Positions 19,353 through 30,815 of a stretch of DNA of 64,000 nt are shown here, piece after piece. This stretch comes from Balanoglossus misakiensis (taxonomy: Eukaryota > Hemichordata). The stretch lies in contig CM082588.2 of NCBI GenBank assembly GCA_040954595.2, positions 9,300,001-9,364,000 of the forward strand, read 5' to 3'. Positions within the stretch are counted from its first letter, which is position 1. Each line of letters starts with the position of its first letter. A program made the position numbers and the translations under genes. The notes below the pieces were generated by a model. The model was not told the DNA's origin, ran no database searches, and worked only from the letters and a program-made list of their open reading frames with translations.

Positions 19353-21428
19353 TTTCCTCATCACAGACTCCCTCGCCAAGCGTAGGCCTACATCATGAAC
19401 AATTGAGGCAGAAATAATTGGGCCACATCAATTACTAGTACATTTTGTTTTCATATAGGTTGGGCTATGTCTGGGTGTTGCAAGAAGCTGGAAATAAAAA
19501 ATCGTGTTGATTTTTATTTGGTTCTGTTAACTTCTTTCTCTGTAAAATCTGAGTAAACGATTGACAGAGAATGTTACTGTAAGTCTATTTTCTGAATATG
19601 AAGCGGTGGCCTTGAAAAATAGGCCTAATAAAGCATTGTTGTTATATGCGGCTAGTCTGGCCGTTGGAAATCAGGCTTGCTCAGCGTGGCTGGTGTAACC
19701 TTCCCACAGGTTACAAAAAGTAGAGAGTGTAATAATGTAATACACGAGTACGAGCGCTTTTTCTTCCTCTCTGGGGCTTGGGCCTGGAAGTAAAATCTGA
19801 ACACTCCATTAGCCCTAGGGAACGTTTCAAACAATTTGCTCGTTCCAATCAGTTTATGTCGAAATGGAAATACTATTCTTAAAATACATTTTCCTATAAC
19901 GTGTTTCACCAAAGGGCGAAACACTTAAAACGTTTATCTACAAACGGGAACGATGGCGAATGTTGTTTCTTTGTAACGAGAGTGATGGAACACTTCGATG
20001 ATTTGTTTCTATCGGGTCGATGGGCCGATTCCCGGAAGACACGTCACCACAAGAGGGCGCACTATGCAGGCTACCCGGGAAAACTCTGAAAGAATGCATG
20101 AAAACCAAAAGAATTTGTCCGTTTTAAAGCAGTGGTGTGTTTACGCATGTACGTACATTCAATGACAATGGTGTTTGCAAGGAAAACTTGACAAAATAAG
20201 TCAATTGTATCTATATTTCTAGAAAATCATGAAAACATTTTGGTTACATGTACATAACAATCAACTTACTCGAAGGCACACAAGCAATGAACAACACGTT
20301 GTACCCTCGTTTAGTTCAAACTTTTCAATTTTAGTAATTTTGCTTTGTGTATCTGCTGTTTCTAATTCCAGAAATTGTGTGGCGACGCAATTTTATTTAT
20401 TTTTTCCCCTTCAAGTCAGTTTTATATATGGGATTGACTGTTCACTAAACGTCTGTAACCAGCGGCTACAGGTGGAACATGCGTGTGAGATCAGCTAGGC
20501 GCTTTAAACTTTCGTCGCTGCCACCATCTCATGTGTCAATTCTCCTGTCATCTATGCCACTGCAAATGCCATCATTGCAATCGTCTTAATCATCACCACC
20601 TTCATAGTCCGGCATTGTCACTGATATAGTCTCTACACTTTCACCATCAACCTGAGAAAACCTGAAAAGAAAAGAAAACACTCTTGTTCAATCATGATGC
20701 CATTTTGACACCCAGGTACCTTTTAGAAGCAGTGTGCATGTCTGTGTGTGTGTCTGCGTGTGTGTGTGCCTGTCTGTCTGTCTGTGTCGTTTATCAACAA
20801 ATGTTTTTTTTTCTGCCCAGAATGGAAGATTAGATTGGATTAGAAAAAAAAATCCATCTTGACAAATCATTATTAGATCGCAGCTATATGCTAATAACCG
20901 ATCGTCTGACAGAGTCATGAGGTGATGGTCTAAGGCAATCATGGACCTTCATCTCAAGGACATTCGCTCTGATATTCACTTCAAATTTCGGTATTTATTG
21001 AAAATGGTTGAATTATGATAATTTTTTCTTGACAAACTCAGACATCGAATGGCATTGGTGGTATTCTCTGGCACTGATGAGGCCATAAAAAGTAGGCAGG
21101 TCTGAAAAGTAGCTGACCAGAACCCTGAGAGAGAACCCTGCCCATGCTCAGTCGAGTGCTAGCCTGGTCACCATACCCAGTGTGTTTTAGATAGACTCAC
21201 ACACAAAGGTCTGGCCAAAGAGTCAACTATCTGCCATTTTGAAGATCTGCATGTCAATAGAACTCAAAATGTGATGTCACAGCAACGAGGTCACCACATG
21301 GTTCTGACTCTGACGTCGTTCAAGTCAATCACCGTACGCGACACACTACTGATTGGCTGAAGCAATGACGCGGGCGTTGCTAATAATTGGAAAATAATTA
21401 GCATTAATTAGCAACATCCGTTCCATGG
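19353..21428. other. Non-coding stretch, no recognised gene
   Basis: Short open frames only, none with a domain. It contains a CTCF-like motif (20047-20060) and TG/TC-rich microsatellite near 20738-20790. A CpG-bearing patch around 19940-20060 is richer in GC than its surroundings. Confidence 0.5.
20047..20060 (+). promoter_or_regulatory. CTCF-like motif
   Basis: CCACAAGAGGGCGC matches 13 of 14 positions of the bilaterian CTCF core CCASYAGRKGGCRS. It sits in the most GC-rich part of this interval. No binding data. Confidence 0.35.
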
Positions 21429-21431
21429 TAA

Positions 21432-22484
21432 GGGAGCATTCGTTTTTTACAGGGAGGGGGGGGGCGGTGGAAATCAGGGGGGGGGGGTTTACTTTTACAA
21501 AGCAGTTTTTAGGGGGGGGGACAAATTTTATAATCAAGGGATTATTATATAGGGACTGAAAGGGGGGACTTGAAAACTTTGACGGCTAAATATTTATTTT
21601 GAGTCCACAAAAATGCAGTTTCGCGTCCTTTATTTTACAAAATTTTCTTACGTCCCACACCCACCCCCTCCATTCATTAACACCTTTCAATCATTGACTG
21701 GTTTATCTAGTGTCCCAGGTCAGGGGACTTGCCCCCACCCCATGATAACTTTGAGCGGCGACGTTAATTTGCTTTTGCTGGGTTCATTAAAATGCAGCTT
21801 TCAGCTCTGTATTTTATAAAAAAAATTTACGTCGTGGGAGGGGGACACCCCCTCCCAAACCCACCCCCTTCAATTCTCGGTTTACAATGTCTCCCAACAC
21901 AAAATACAAATACTTAAAAAATAAAAACAATGTTCAGTAGACATGTACATGAACAGACATAAATTGACAACAGAGAAAAAGATGCTGAAAAAAGACAAAC
22001 TGAAAATAGTTGAAGCGCACATTGGCCGGAAACTGTGTCAAACAACTCTGGAAAGTCTCAGAGTAAACCATGAGAGGGACAAAGAGGAGGATGAGCAGGA
22101 GGATGAAGAGGATGACTTGGACGAGGACAGTGAACCAGAAGATGAACATGTAGTGATAGGTGAACTAGGTGATTCAGCGGAAAGTGACTCAGAAAGTGAT
22201 AGCGGCGACATTGAAAATGAACTCTTTCACGTAACAAGATCAGGCAGACAATGCACTACTTGGAAATCAAGGAACTAGGTTTCATGGTTGATTATGTGGT
22301 ATGTCGAACATACACCAATATCTGACAAAGTTTGACAAGTTTAATCCGGTGGATAAACTTTTTTTTTTTGGGGGGGGGGGGTCACATTTTAGAAAAGTAA
22401 TTTCCAGGGGGGTTGCCTTTTACATTTAGTCGGCGACTCAAATTCCACCGCCCCCCCCCCTCCCTGTAAAAAACGAATGCTCCC
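21432..22484. mobile_element. G-tract MITE (1053 bp, TAA duplication) carrying an ORF
   Basis: The inverted ends begin GGGAGCATTCGTTTTTTACA and continue into G8-9 (left) and C10 (right) tracts. TAA is duplicated at 21429-21431 and 22485-22487. The left half shares the core of the 14106 and 22978 elements, including a near-palindromic GGGAGGGGGACACCCCCTCCC. The right half holds an unrelated acidic ORF (21943-22278). Confidence 0.88.
21943..22278 (+). CDS. Acidic ORF embedded in a MITE, unknown product (111 aa)
   Basis: Opens with basic MYMNRHKLTTEKKMLKKDKL, then a run of Asp/Glu (DKEEDEQEDEEDD), then a Ser/Asp/Glu-rich patch, and ends HVTRSGRQCTTWKSRN. The TRSGR-type ending resembles linker or tail segments of retrotransposon or transposase polyproteins, so it may be a captured fragment. 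Codon composition is clearly different from the G-tract flanks. No catalytic motif, and no neighbour suggests a function. Confidence 0.35.
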   Translation: MYMNRHKLTTEKKMLKKDKLKIVEAHIGRKLCQTTLESLRVNHERDKEEDEQEDEEDDLDEDSEPEDEHVVIGELGDSAESDSESDSGDIENELFHVTRSGRQCTTWKSRN

Positions 22485-22727
22485 TAACAATAAATTTCCG
22501 TGAAATACGCAAGAGCCAAAATAGCATGAAAATAAAAAGTCGCGTAATTCTTTTTGAAGATAACGATGCAGTGAATGAAATAAGAGAACACGAAAATTAA
22601 TACTCGCGAAACAGTGGCCTCTCTCGATATCGCGAAAATAAAGTGTTTTACAGTATGTATCTCTGTAACACTTTGCAATTAACAGCAGCATCAAATATGA
22701 TGAAATGAATTCCGATATTCTTTACAG

Positions 22728-22962
22728 GTTTCCATCTTTGCAAGGATCAATGGGAACACAGATGATGACGACGGTTTTGGACAAATTGAATACGGTCAAC
22801 TGCTGTCGCCAAGGTTACTCCTAGAAATTGGGATGCACTATAGACCGTGTGTAAAGGTCTTCACTACCAGGTGTGCTGTCTTTGCACCTGGTTGGACGCC
22901 TTTGACCAATGGGGAGTTGCTGGAGCTGGATTTCAGCTGTGGCCGAATCTGCCAGACTAAAG
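22728..22962 (+). CDS. Candidate protein-coding exon, unknown product
   Basis: Seen: 78 stop-free codons between an acceptor-like ATTCTTTACAG and a donor-like ACTAAAG|GTGTGT, phase 0 in and 1 out. The reading (VSIFARINGNTDDDDGFGQI, then MHYRPCVKVFTTRCAVFAPG, then CGRICQTK) has balanced composition, mixed synonymous codons and no repeat relation to anything else in the window. The two MITEs sit just outside it (end 22484, start 22978), as expected for insertions into introns. I do not recognise the family. No partner exons could be assigned. Confidence 0.45.
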
Positions 22963-22977
22963 GTGTGTATCCAATAA

Positions 22978-24095
22978 GGGACCGTTCAGTTTTTACGGCC
23001 GGGGGGGGGGGCGGCAAAATCCAGGGGGAGGGGGTCACTTAAATTTTGAAGTCCACAAGGGGGGGGGGTCATCTGTTTTTTTAAACGTTTAGGGGGGGGG
23101 GTCACATACTTTTGCCACCGAACTTTTGGTTTTGAGTCCACAAAATTGCAGTTTCGCACCCTTTATTTTACAAAATTTTTCCCAAACCCACCCCCTCAAT
23201 TCACCGCCACATTTCATTTTTTGCTGGTTTGTCTAGTGTACCAGGGCAGAGTGCTTGCCACCCCAACCCCACCGATGAGAATATTTAACAAAGTGAATAC
23301 ATAAAGGAGAATAATTGTTTAAACCATTTTGCATAACTGATCTCGCGCTGCAACTTCTATATACTAGAAGTTTTATAAATGATGTCATGACAAGATGACG
23401 CCAAATCTTCTAACTTTGAGTGGAGTGGCAAAAAGTAAAATTGGTCCTCCCAAACATTGAGATAATTTGCTTTTGAGTTCATTAAAATGCAACTTTGCGC
23501 TACATATTTTACAAAATTTTCACCCACCCCCTCCATTCTTCGCCACATTGCATTTATTCACTGGTTTGTCTAGTGTACCAGGGAAGACTTCTTGCCACCC
23601 CACCCCCGATGCTTACTTTGAGTGGAGTGGCAAAATTAAAATTTGTCCTCCCTAACATTGAATTTATTTGCTTTTGAGTTCATTAAATTGCAACTTTGAG
23701 CACCGTATTTTACAAAATTTTCTTTGGTGGGAGGGGGACACCCCGCCACTTTTCTTGTTTTACCGATTCTAGCAACTATTGTATTGACTTGTCATTTTAA
23801 TTTGTTCATAGATTTCTTTATTGTAACGATATACTATTATATACTTCAATAATACTTTAAGAAATTTATAATTGAGGTGTGAGGAGCCTCATTCCCTTAA
23901 TTGCATACAGTGTACATAGTATCAGGACGGCGAATGTTTTCGGCGTGGGGGGGGGGGGTCATAATATTTTTGGGTCTGTCAAAGGGGGGGGGGTCATCAT
24001 TTTTTGCTCCTGGGTGAAGGGGGGGGGGTCGGCCTGATTTTGAAATCGATGACACAAACTTGCCGGGCCCCCGGCCGTAAAAATTGAACGGTCCC
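22978..24095. mobile_element. G-tract MITE (1118 bp, TAA duplication)
   Basis: Ends GGGACCGTTCAGTTTTTACGG / CCGTAAAAATTGAACGGTCCC are inverted (one mismatch). TAA is duplicated at 22975-22977 and 24096-24098. The interior repeats the core module (GCAGTTTCGCACCCTTTATT and similar) about three times, with diverged copies near 23140, 23485 and 23690. No coding sequence. Confidence 0.88.
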
Positions 24096-24098
24096 TAA

Positions 24099-25060
24099 GC
24101 TGCTGTACATACCTTGGTAGAATTTCCATATTTGTGTTCTTGGGGCAATTTTGGGGGATTTTTTTCATTATCTACGTGGTATAAATTGCTATCAAATACA
24201 AGTTTTAAATATCTCAAACTTCATGTTTCGGTATAAAACTTTTGCAGAGTTCGTCTATTAAAATATGAAAAGACGTTTTACTTTTACAGTTTTACTTTAC
24301 AATTCCAGTACTAGTCTGTTTCCCCGGCCCCGCCCATTCCCACGATGACTGCGCTATACGCTAACAGAAATGGATGGCTTTGCTCGTCACCGTGACTGTA
24401 GCGAAACGGAATTGCTCTATAACATCCGCTGTATTAGATACACTGCCCGGAGAAACTTTCATAGCAGTCTGGGCCATGTGGCCTATATATATTACACGGC
24501 TTGCAATGAACACTCGTACTTGGAGCCAGCTGACTCGGAGCTGTGAAGACACAAAAACAAAACATGGCGTTGAGGGCGCTGTATAGTCGTGGTGTCATGG
24601 CGGGGCGATTTGAACTTCTGACTTCCATCGCTCGGATTGAATGGAGCGCTAAGCCCTCAGAATGGAATATTACTCCTGAAATACTGGTTCCAAGTATTCG
24701 CCAGAGGTCCAGGTGCAAGTTTTATCATAAACAGTACAAGTTTCTTGTGTAGTTCTAGCGCAGGCAGTGGAAGTTGTCCCACGTAATGGAATTTTACACG
24801 ATTGCGTCACAAGGTGTCATGGCGGACTTTATCTCTCCGACGAGAATATTCGAGATGGATGCCGTCACTGAACATGGAGAATAGTATATTATGATTTGTG
24901 TGCGCGTTTGAATTCAAATTTCATGCTGGAGTCCTTCTGAAGATGTTACACAGTGTGCATGGAATATCGTTGGTCGACTCGAACGTTTCAGTGAGTATTA
25001 TTTAATTAACTTATCCTGTTTACAACAGGCTGGATATAAACGAAGTTGTCATTCACAAAA
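24099..25060. other. Unresolved GC-richer region
   Basis: Around 24310-24790 CpG density rises and several short frames open on both strands (for example MALRALYSRGVMAGRFELLT at 24564 and the antisense 24434-24718), but none has a domain or clear splice support. It could be a promoter and first exon or an old element. Confidence 0.3.
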
Positions 25061-27194
25061 ATATGCAAATTAGCTCAATGTGAAATTGGTCAAAACTCTG
25101 AAACTCAACAACTATTGGGCAAATTGCTTTGAAAATTGGTATGAATGTACCTTATGTCAACCACTGAACCTCACACAGTCCTCAAAGTTTTTAGTTAATA
25201 TCATGAATTTTGTATTTTTATGAAGATTTTAGTCTTTTTTCATATTATAGACAGTGTAAACAATCATGGGTTGATTGCTTTTAAATTTAGTATACAGCTT
25301 CCAATAGGTAATCTAAGTCATTTTTTCCAGTTTGTTGCATAATTTGCATATTTGTAATTTGGGGGTAATACATTGGTATGTACCATGGGACCTTATGGAA
25401 TCAGTTGCGTCTGTATGTATGTATGGATGGATGGATGTCTGTATGTCCGTCCACATCAAAAACTTGAAAACGACTGCTCGTATGACCTCGATATTTGGTG
25501 TGTAGATGCAGGCAGGGCTGTAGATTAGAGTTTGTTCAAACGAAGTTGTCATTGCCAAAAATATGCAAATTAGCTGGGGAAAACCTAAATTTGGTCAAAA
25601 CTCAGAAACTCAACAACCGCTGGTCATATTGATTTGAAAATTGGCTTGCATGTATCTTATGTCTACCTCAAACAGTCCTGTATGTTTTGAGCTAATATTA
25701 TCGATTTTCTACTTTTTATGCATTTTTTTGTATTTCTCCATATTATTGGTAAAACAATCTTCATTTCTGAAAGTGATAGGCCTACTTCTTTGAAATTTAG
25801 TACGAAGCTTCCTATAGGTTGTCTTCGTAACCATAGTTTTGTACAAATTATTGCAAAAATTGCATATTTAGAATTTTGAGCAATATTTGCCATTTTTGGT
25901 CAATTTTCTTTTTCTCTAAAACCGCATGCCAGATTGCTTTGCAATTTGGTAGGCAGGTTCCTAGGGGTAACCACAGGAAGATGTTGCTAAAAAAATTCTG
26001 ATATTTGCATAAATGTGTTATTGGGGAAATTTTTTCCAATTTTTGTCAAAAATTGTTTTCTCTGAAACTGCATGTCACATTGCATTGAATTTTGCCAGGC
26101 ATGTTCCTTATAGTGATTGAAGTAAGATATTGTACAATTTTGGTGATATTTGCATATCTTTTTTTTGCCACTTTTGAACAAAAATTTTCTTTGAAATTTG
26201 TTTTTTCTCTGATTGATTTGAAATTTAGGATACAATTTCATAACACATACATGTGCAACTTCTATTCAATTCTGATATCAGAAATATTCAATATTTAGCG
26301 ATTTTTTTTGTAAGTTTCTTTGTTTTTGGTTAGCAAATCTTCTCCTAAACCAATTCTCCAGTTGTTTTGAAAGTTACTGTTTACAAGGAGTTGTTACCCC
26401 CAAATTAGACATGTTTACATAGGTGTTACAGAGACCACCAGCTATTAAATTTTTAATTACCAGTGGCAGGTCAGTGAGCGTCTTTGTCTGTGTGTGTGTG
26501 TCTGTCTGTTCCAGGGCTGACTGAAGGAAGTGGCTTGTCATATGTGTTTGTACAGACAATTTTTGGTCAAAAAATAATTTTTCTCGCACCACTTGTAAGA
26601 CTGCCATGACACATTTATTGGTCATGTTCCCTGTTAATTTTTTACATTCAACATTCTATAAGGTTAAATCATATCTGCTTGCAATGTCACCTGTAATTTT
26701 TGTTCTGGTGTATCCCTATTTCTGCATAATCCTTAAATGCGACCACAGTGTCCTTGATTCTATTTTTTATGATTTTTGGTAAAAAATAATTTCTCTGAAA
26801 CCTCTTGTCCAGAATCCTTAGGATTTTGGTAGGCATGTTCCTAGGGATAACCAAAGTAAGCTGTTGTACATACCTTGTTGGTGAAATTTCCATATTTGTG
26901 TTCTTGGGGCAATTTTGGGGGATGTTGCGAAAACAATTGTTTTCTATGAAACCGTTTGTCAGATTGATTTAAATTTTTGTGTAGGCAAATTCCTCATGGT
27001 GATTGAAGTAAGACATTGTACAATTCTGGTGATATTTGCATTTTGTGTTTTTGCCACTTTTGAACCAATATTGTTTTCTCTGAAACTGCCTTGACATTTT
27101 GTGGGAATTATCATGTGGGAACTCAAGTAGGTAATGAATAGTGTTGGTGAAATTTGTGTTCTTAGGGCAATTGTTGGTGTTTTTGGTCTTAATT
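25060..27194. mobile_element. Interspersed element 'X', copy 2, built of diverged internal repeats
   Basis: Contains the head text shared with 12808-13066 (25380-25620) and five or more diverged blocks of ~155-180 bp. Each block carries an 'AGATTGCTTTGCAATTTGGTA'-like sentence followed by AGGCATGTTCCTA-like text (near 25925, 26075, 26815 and 26960) and GATATTTGCAT. No open frame of note. Boundaries are approximate. Confidence 0.6.
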
Positions 27195-27228
27195 AGGAAC
27201 CCAAGCGCCTGAGGGCGCTTGGGTTCCT
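27195..27228. repeat. Perfect 34-nt hairpin, paralogue of 13067-13100
   Basis: Arms AGGAACCCAAGCGCC and GGCGCTTGGGTTCCT enclose the loop TGAG. It differs from the 13067 hairpin at several arm positions, yet both arms changed together, so pairing is intact. Confidence 0.88.
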
Positions 27229-27289
27229 ATTGTAATTGCTGTAATTACATGTTCATGAAAACCATGTTTTCTGTTCATACACTTTTTCA

Positions 27290-27303
27290 ACACTAGATGG
27301 CGC
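27290..27303 (+). promoter_or_regulatory. CTCF-like motif
   Basis: ACACTAGATGGCGC matches 13 of 14 positions of CCASYAGRKGGCRS. Same strand as the site at 20047. Prediction only. Confidence 0.35.
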
Positions 27304-27364
27304 GCTACACTATTTCAGCCAGACGATGGAGGGCTCGGGGGATGGAGGATTTGTGAATCATTAA

Positions 27365-28125
27365 CCCTAATGCTACTGGGTGTCATACCTGTTTAGAGTG
27401 TCAAGTCTCTTAAAATATGTATTTGCCACTTTTTCTTCTAAAACGTATTTTGACTGTCTTGACATGGCTCTCATATGTACTTAGACAAACTTAAGCTTGG
27501 CAGTCTGAGCCCCCTGTAAAATGTACCAAAACACACTGGTTTCTACTGTATTGATCTGAGGGTCTTGTATTGGCCCTACTGAATAACACACACTTGGCAG
27601 TCTAACAGGCCTGGGAGCCAGGATTCTAGGAACCCTGGAAATCAAACCAGTTTCAACTGACTTGGCAGCGTTAGGGTTAAACTGACAGATTTCAAGATTA
27701 AACTCTTTTACTTCAAACACCCATGCAGCATTCATGCAATTAGAATGTCCGTTACTTTCCCACATTTCGGTTCATGGGGCAGATCAGTGTTCTTGATAAG
27801 GTTGTTTTGGTATAACCCTATTGCTGCCGAGTCAGTTAAAACTGGTTTGATTTCCAGGGTGTGTAGAATCCTGGCTCCGAGGCCTGTTAGGCTGCCAAGT
27901 GTGTGTAAGTCAGTAGGGCCTATACAAGACCCTCAAACCAAACCAGTGCAAAGCAGTACGATTTGGTCCATTTTCTGGGGGGTTCAGACTGCCAAACTTG
28001 TGTGTCTAAGTACGTAGGAGAGCAATGCCAAGACAGTCAAAATACGTTTCAGAAGAAAAAGTGGCAAATACGTATTTTAAAGGACTTAAGACTCTGAACA
28101 GGTATGACACCCAGTTGCATTAGGG
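27365..28125. mobile_element. Palindromic MITE flanked by TTAA (761 bp, piggyBac-like)
   Basis: Begins CCCTAATGC and ends GCATTAGGG between TTAA copies at 27361-27364 and 28126-28129. Almost the whole element is two inverted arms of ~310 bp (arm text such as GGTGTCATACCTGTT, GGTTTGATTTCCAGGGT, AAGTGGCAAATACGTATTTT) around a ~130-bp centre. TTAA plus CCC termini fit the piggyBac superfamily. No coding capacity. Confidence 0.85.
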
Positions 28126-28129
28126 TTAA

Positions 28130-30092
28130 AGGTTGGCTAACACATCTGGCAGTGGTCACTGATAACAGACTTTGTATTTTGTGTGACTTTTTTGTTTTGG
28201 TTATGTAAATGTCTCCATACACAACATTTTTAGTCTGTCAATATGCATTTTTCAACAGCAGTAACAATGTGTTTGTGCAGTGGTGAATCTAGGATCAGAG
28301 ATTTGAGGGCATTTTTGCCGGTGGTCTCCATTTTAAGGGCCTTTTGAAAATTAGAGGGACATTTTGTCTGTTGCCATTATGACAATCATACTAGTATACA
28401 AAATATTCATAAAGAAGGGCAAGATGGAGAATAAGAATTGCAGAGAATTCCATTGCACTTTTAGTCTGTACACTGCACTGCAACTACACCCCATGTAAAG
28501 TGTAGGAATAAAATTGTGCTATCTAATCTTTTTTCAGTGTGATCATGATTATCAATGATGATTTGTGAAGCATTTTCCATTATTTTACAAGTTGAGCTGC
28601 TTTTCTGAGTCAATGATCTGAGTTGTCTATTTGCATAAATTATGCTAAAATTCAAAAGAATAGCACCCTTGATTCAAACACCAACTGATTCATCTTAATG
28701 TTGAACTGCCTGTGGTAACATTTTCTGGACTTTTACCAAGGTGACTATTGACAATTGACCTTGTCTGCGTCTATACAAGTGTTTCAGCATTCTCAGGCTC
28801 GGAAGTTAACTTTCCTGCTTAGAACTAGAGTAAATGTTCTCCTAAATTTTAAAATTTAGGATTATGATATAAGGCTCTGTAGTTATCTCATTTTTATATG
28901 TGGATGAGAACTGGCAACAGTTTTATAAACAACTGTATACAAATTTGAAGATGAAAACATACGAGTTCCTCTTACCCATGATTTCTATATTTTTTGAAAG
29001 TTTAGTATTTGTGCTCAAAATTGTTTTCAACTTTCTTAAATTGCAGGAGGAACCTTCCATGTGATCTAGCCGACAGGACTTTTGGGGAAAAGTTGAAGAT
29101 TACAGAAATGGATGTACATTATTGCAGCCGATCTTTGAGCAGGGAAGTAAAATTTTTTATACTATGTACTTTGTTGTTTTACTTGACAGCTTAAATATTG
29201 CAGAATTGGCAGATGGTGCAGAATTGCTCACTTTGTGCTAGGGAGTCAAATCACATTATATTAACTGCATTCTGGGTAAAAAGTCGACTACTCATTGTAG
29301 TAAGAGATAGAATAAATGATATGTTTACCGTATTTTATGACTTCCTTTGGTCAAACATGTCTGTCTTTGTAGTAAGCATATCAAACTCATTCAACTTTTT
29401 TCACATTTTGTTAATTTTTCCGTTACAAAGATTCAGAATGACCCATCATCACTTTAGCTCATGAACTCCCATTTCATAAACATGGCAAAAATCGGCCATC
29501 TTGAAATTGTGTCTACCATGAGATTTTCATCACTCACTTAGGTAGCTTAATAAAACATATTTAAGGTAGGGAGAATTGAAAGCACCTGCTGCAAGACATG
29601 GCAAGCATCTGCTATATTTAGTTTGGATATACTTCATGATGATCAAATGCAAATTATGGCAAAGAGGATGATCACACCAGTCACGTTGAAATTGGAGCAG
29701 TATTATGTCTTAAAATAAATAACAATTGAAAGACAAATGTAATACGAGAACCGTAAATCTGCACTTAATGAAAAATGTAAGATGCATTGAACCAAGAGTA
29801 ACTTCCACTTAACACCAGTGCATAGGGTTTTTGTCATCAAAGGTAGGATTTTAGTTTGTAGATTGTAGTTGAGGTAAGGCAGGACATTTTAATCATGTGT
29901 GAAATACATTTATAAGTAATTCAATAATAGACAGGGCCGGTAATAGGATCCTGGATCACATGTAAATTACTCCTGAAATTATAGTTTTGAGTGTTTGCAG
30001 GATAAGGTGCTATAAAGTTTCAAAATACATATTAAACAAACTTGTACAAAGGATTAAATAAAAATTTGAATCTTGACAATGAAGTCAGTTAA
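28130..30092. other. Non-coding stretch, one weak exon-like segment
   Basis: AT-rich with no recognised domain. A TTGCAG acceptor-like site at 29041-29046 followed by an open frame (CDLADRTFGEKLKITEMDVH) to a GTAAAA site near 29150 could be an exon, but nothing else supports it. Confidence 0.3.
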
Positions 30093-30594
30093 AGGCACGT
30101 AAGCTGCAACTGGATAAAAAATAAAAGTTTTAAATAATCTCATATATGCTTTTAATTATGTCTATTAAATGCTATTTTATGATAATATATCAAGCTCAAC
30201 AATTATTTATGACAAAATTGCCAAAAATTAAAGAAAAACGAAAATTCCTGCAATTTTAAAAAAGTGCAATATTGCAATGAAAAATGAAAATCTGATGTCT
30301 CAGTGGTGTACATTTACTTCCATGAGCTCAAGTGGATGAGATCATGTTTTGTTTATGAAGTTTCACAACCGGAAATGCGACATTTTCATTGTTTCTTGCA
30401 TTTTCCCACGGTGGCGGCCATAATCGCTTGCGGCAAAGCTTTATTATTTATCTGGTTAAAACTTGCATATGCACTCATATTTAGGGTTTAAATGCTTGTG
30501 TATTGTTCACTGCCTTCATCTGCATGGACCAATGGTAGTGCAGTTTGAAACAAAAATTATGAAAATTATCCCAAAAGTTACAGCTTACGTGCCT
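30093..30594. mobile_element. TTAA-flanked MITE (502 bp)
   Basis: Inverted ends AGGCACGTAAGCTGCAACT / AGTTACAGCTTACGTGCCT (one mismatch). TTAA lies at 30089-30092 and 30595-30598. AGG termini with TTAA suggest Kolobok- or piggyBac-type mobilisation. The interior is AT-rich and non-coding. Confidence 0.85.
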
Positions 30595-30634
30595 TTAATA
30601 ATATGCACAATGGTGATTAGAGTGATGGTATCAT

Positions 30635-30815
30635 AAAAGTAATAATAATGATGAAGACTAACGATATAACAAAAAATGTTATGATGATGATGATAATAAA
30701 ATAACTAGTAATAAAATAATGAAAATAATGAAGTTGATTATGATGATAATGAGGATGATGATAACAATGGCGATGATGAAGATGTTGCAATAACAGTGAC
30801 AATGATGATGATGAT
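30635..30815 (+). repeat. ATG/ATA trinucleotide-rich tract
   Basis: Imperfect ATGATGATA repeats. The minus-strand histidine/isoleucine ORF here is a shadow. Confidence 0.85.
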
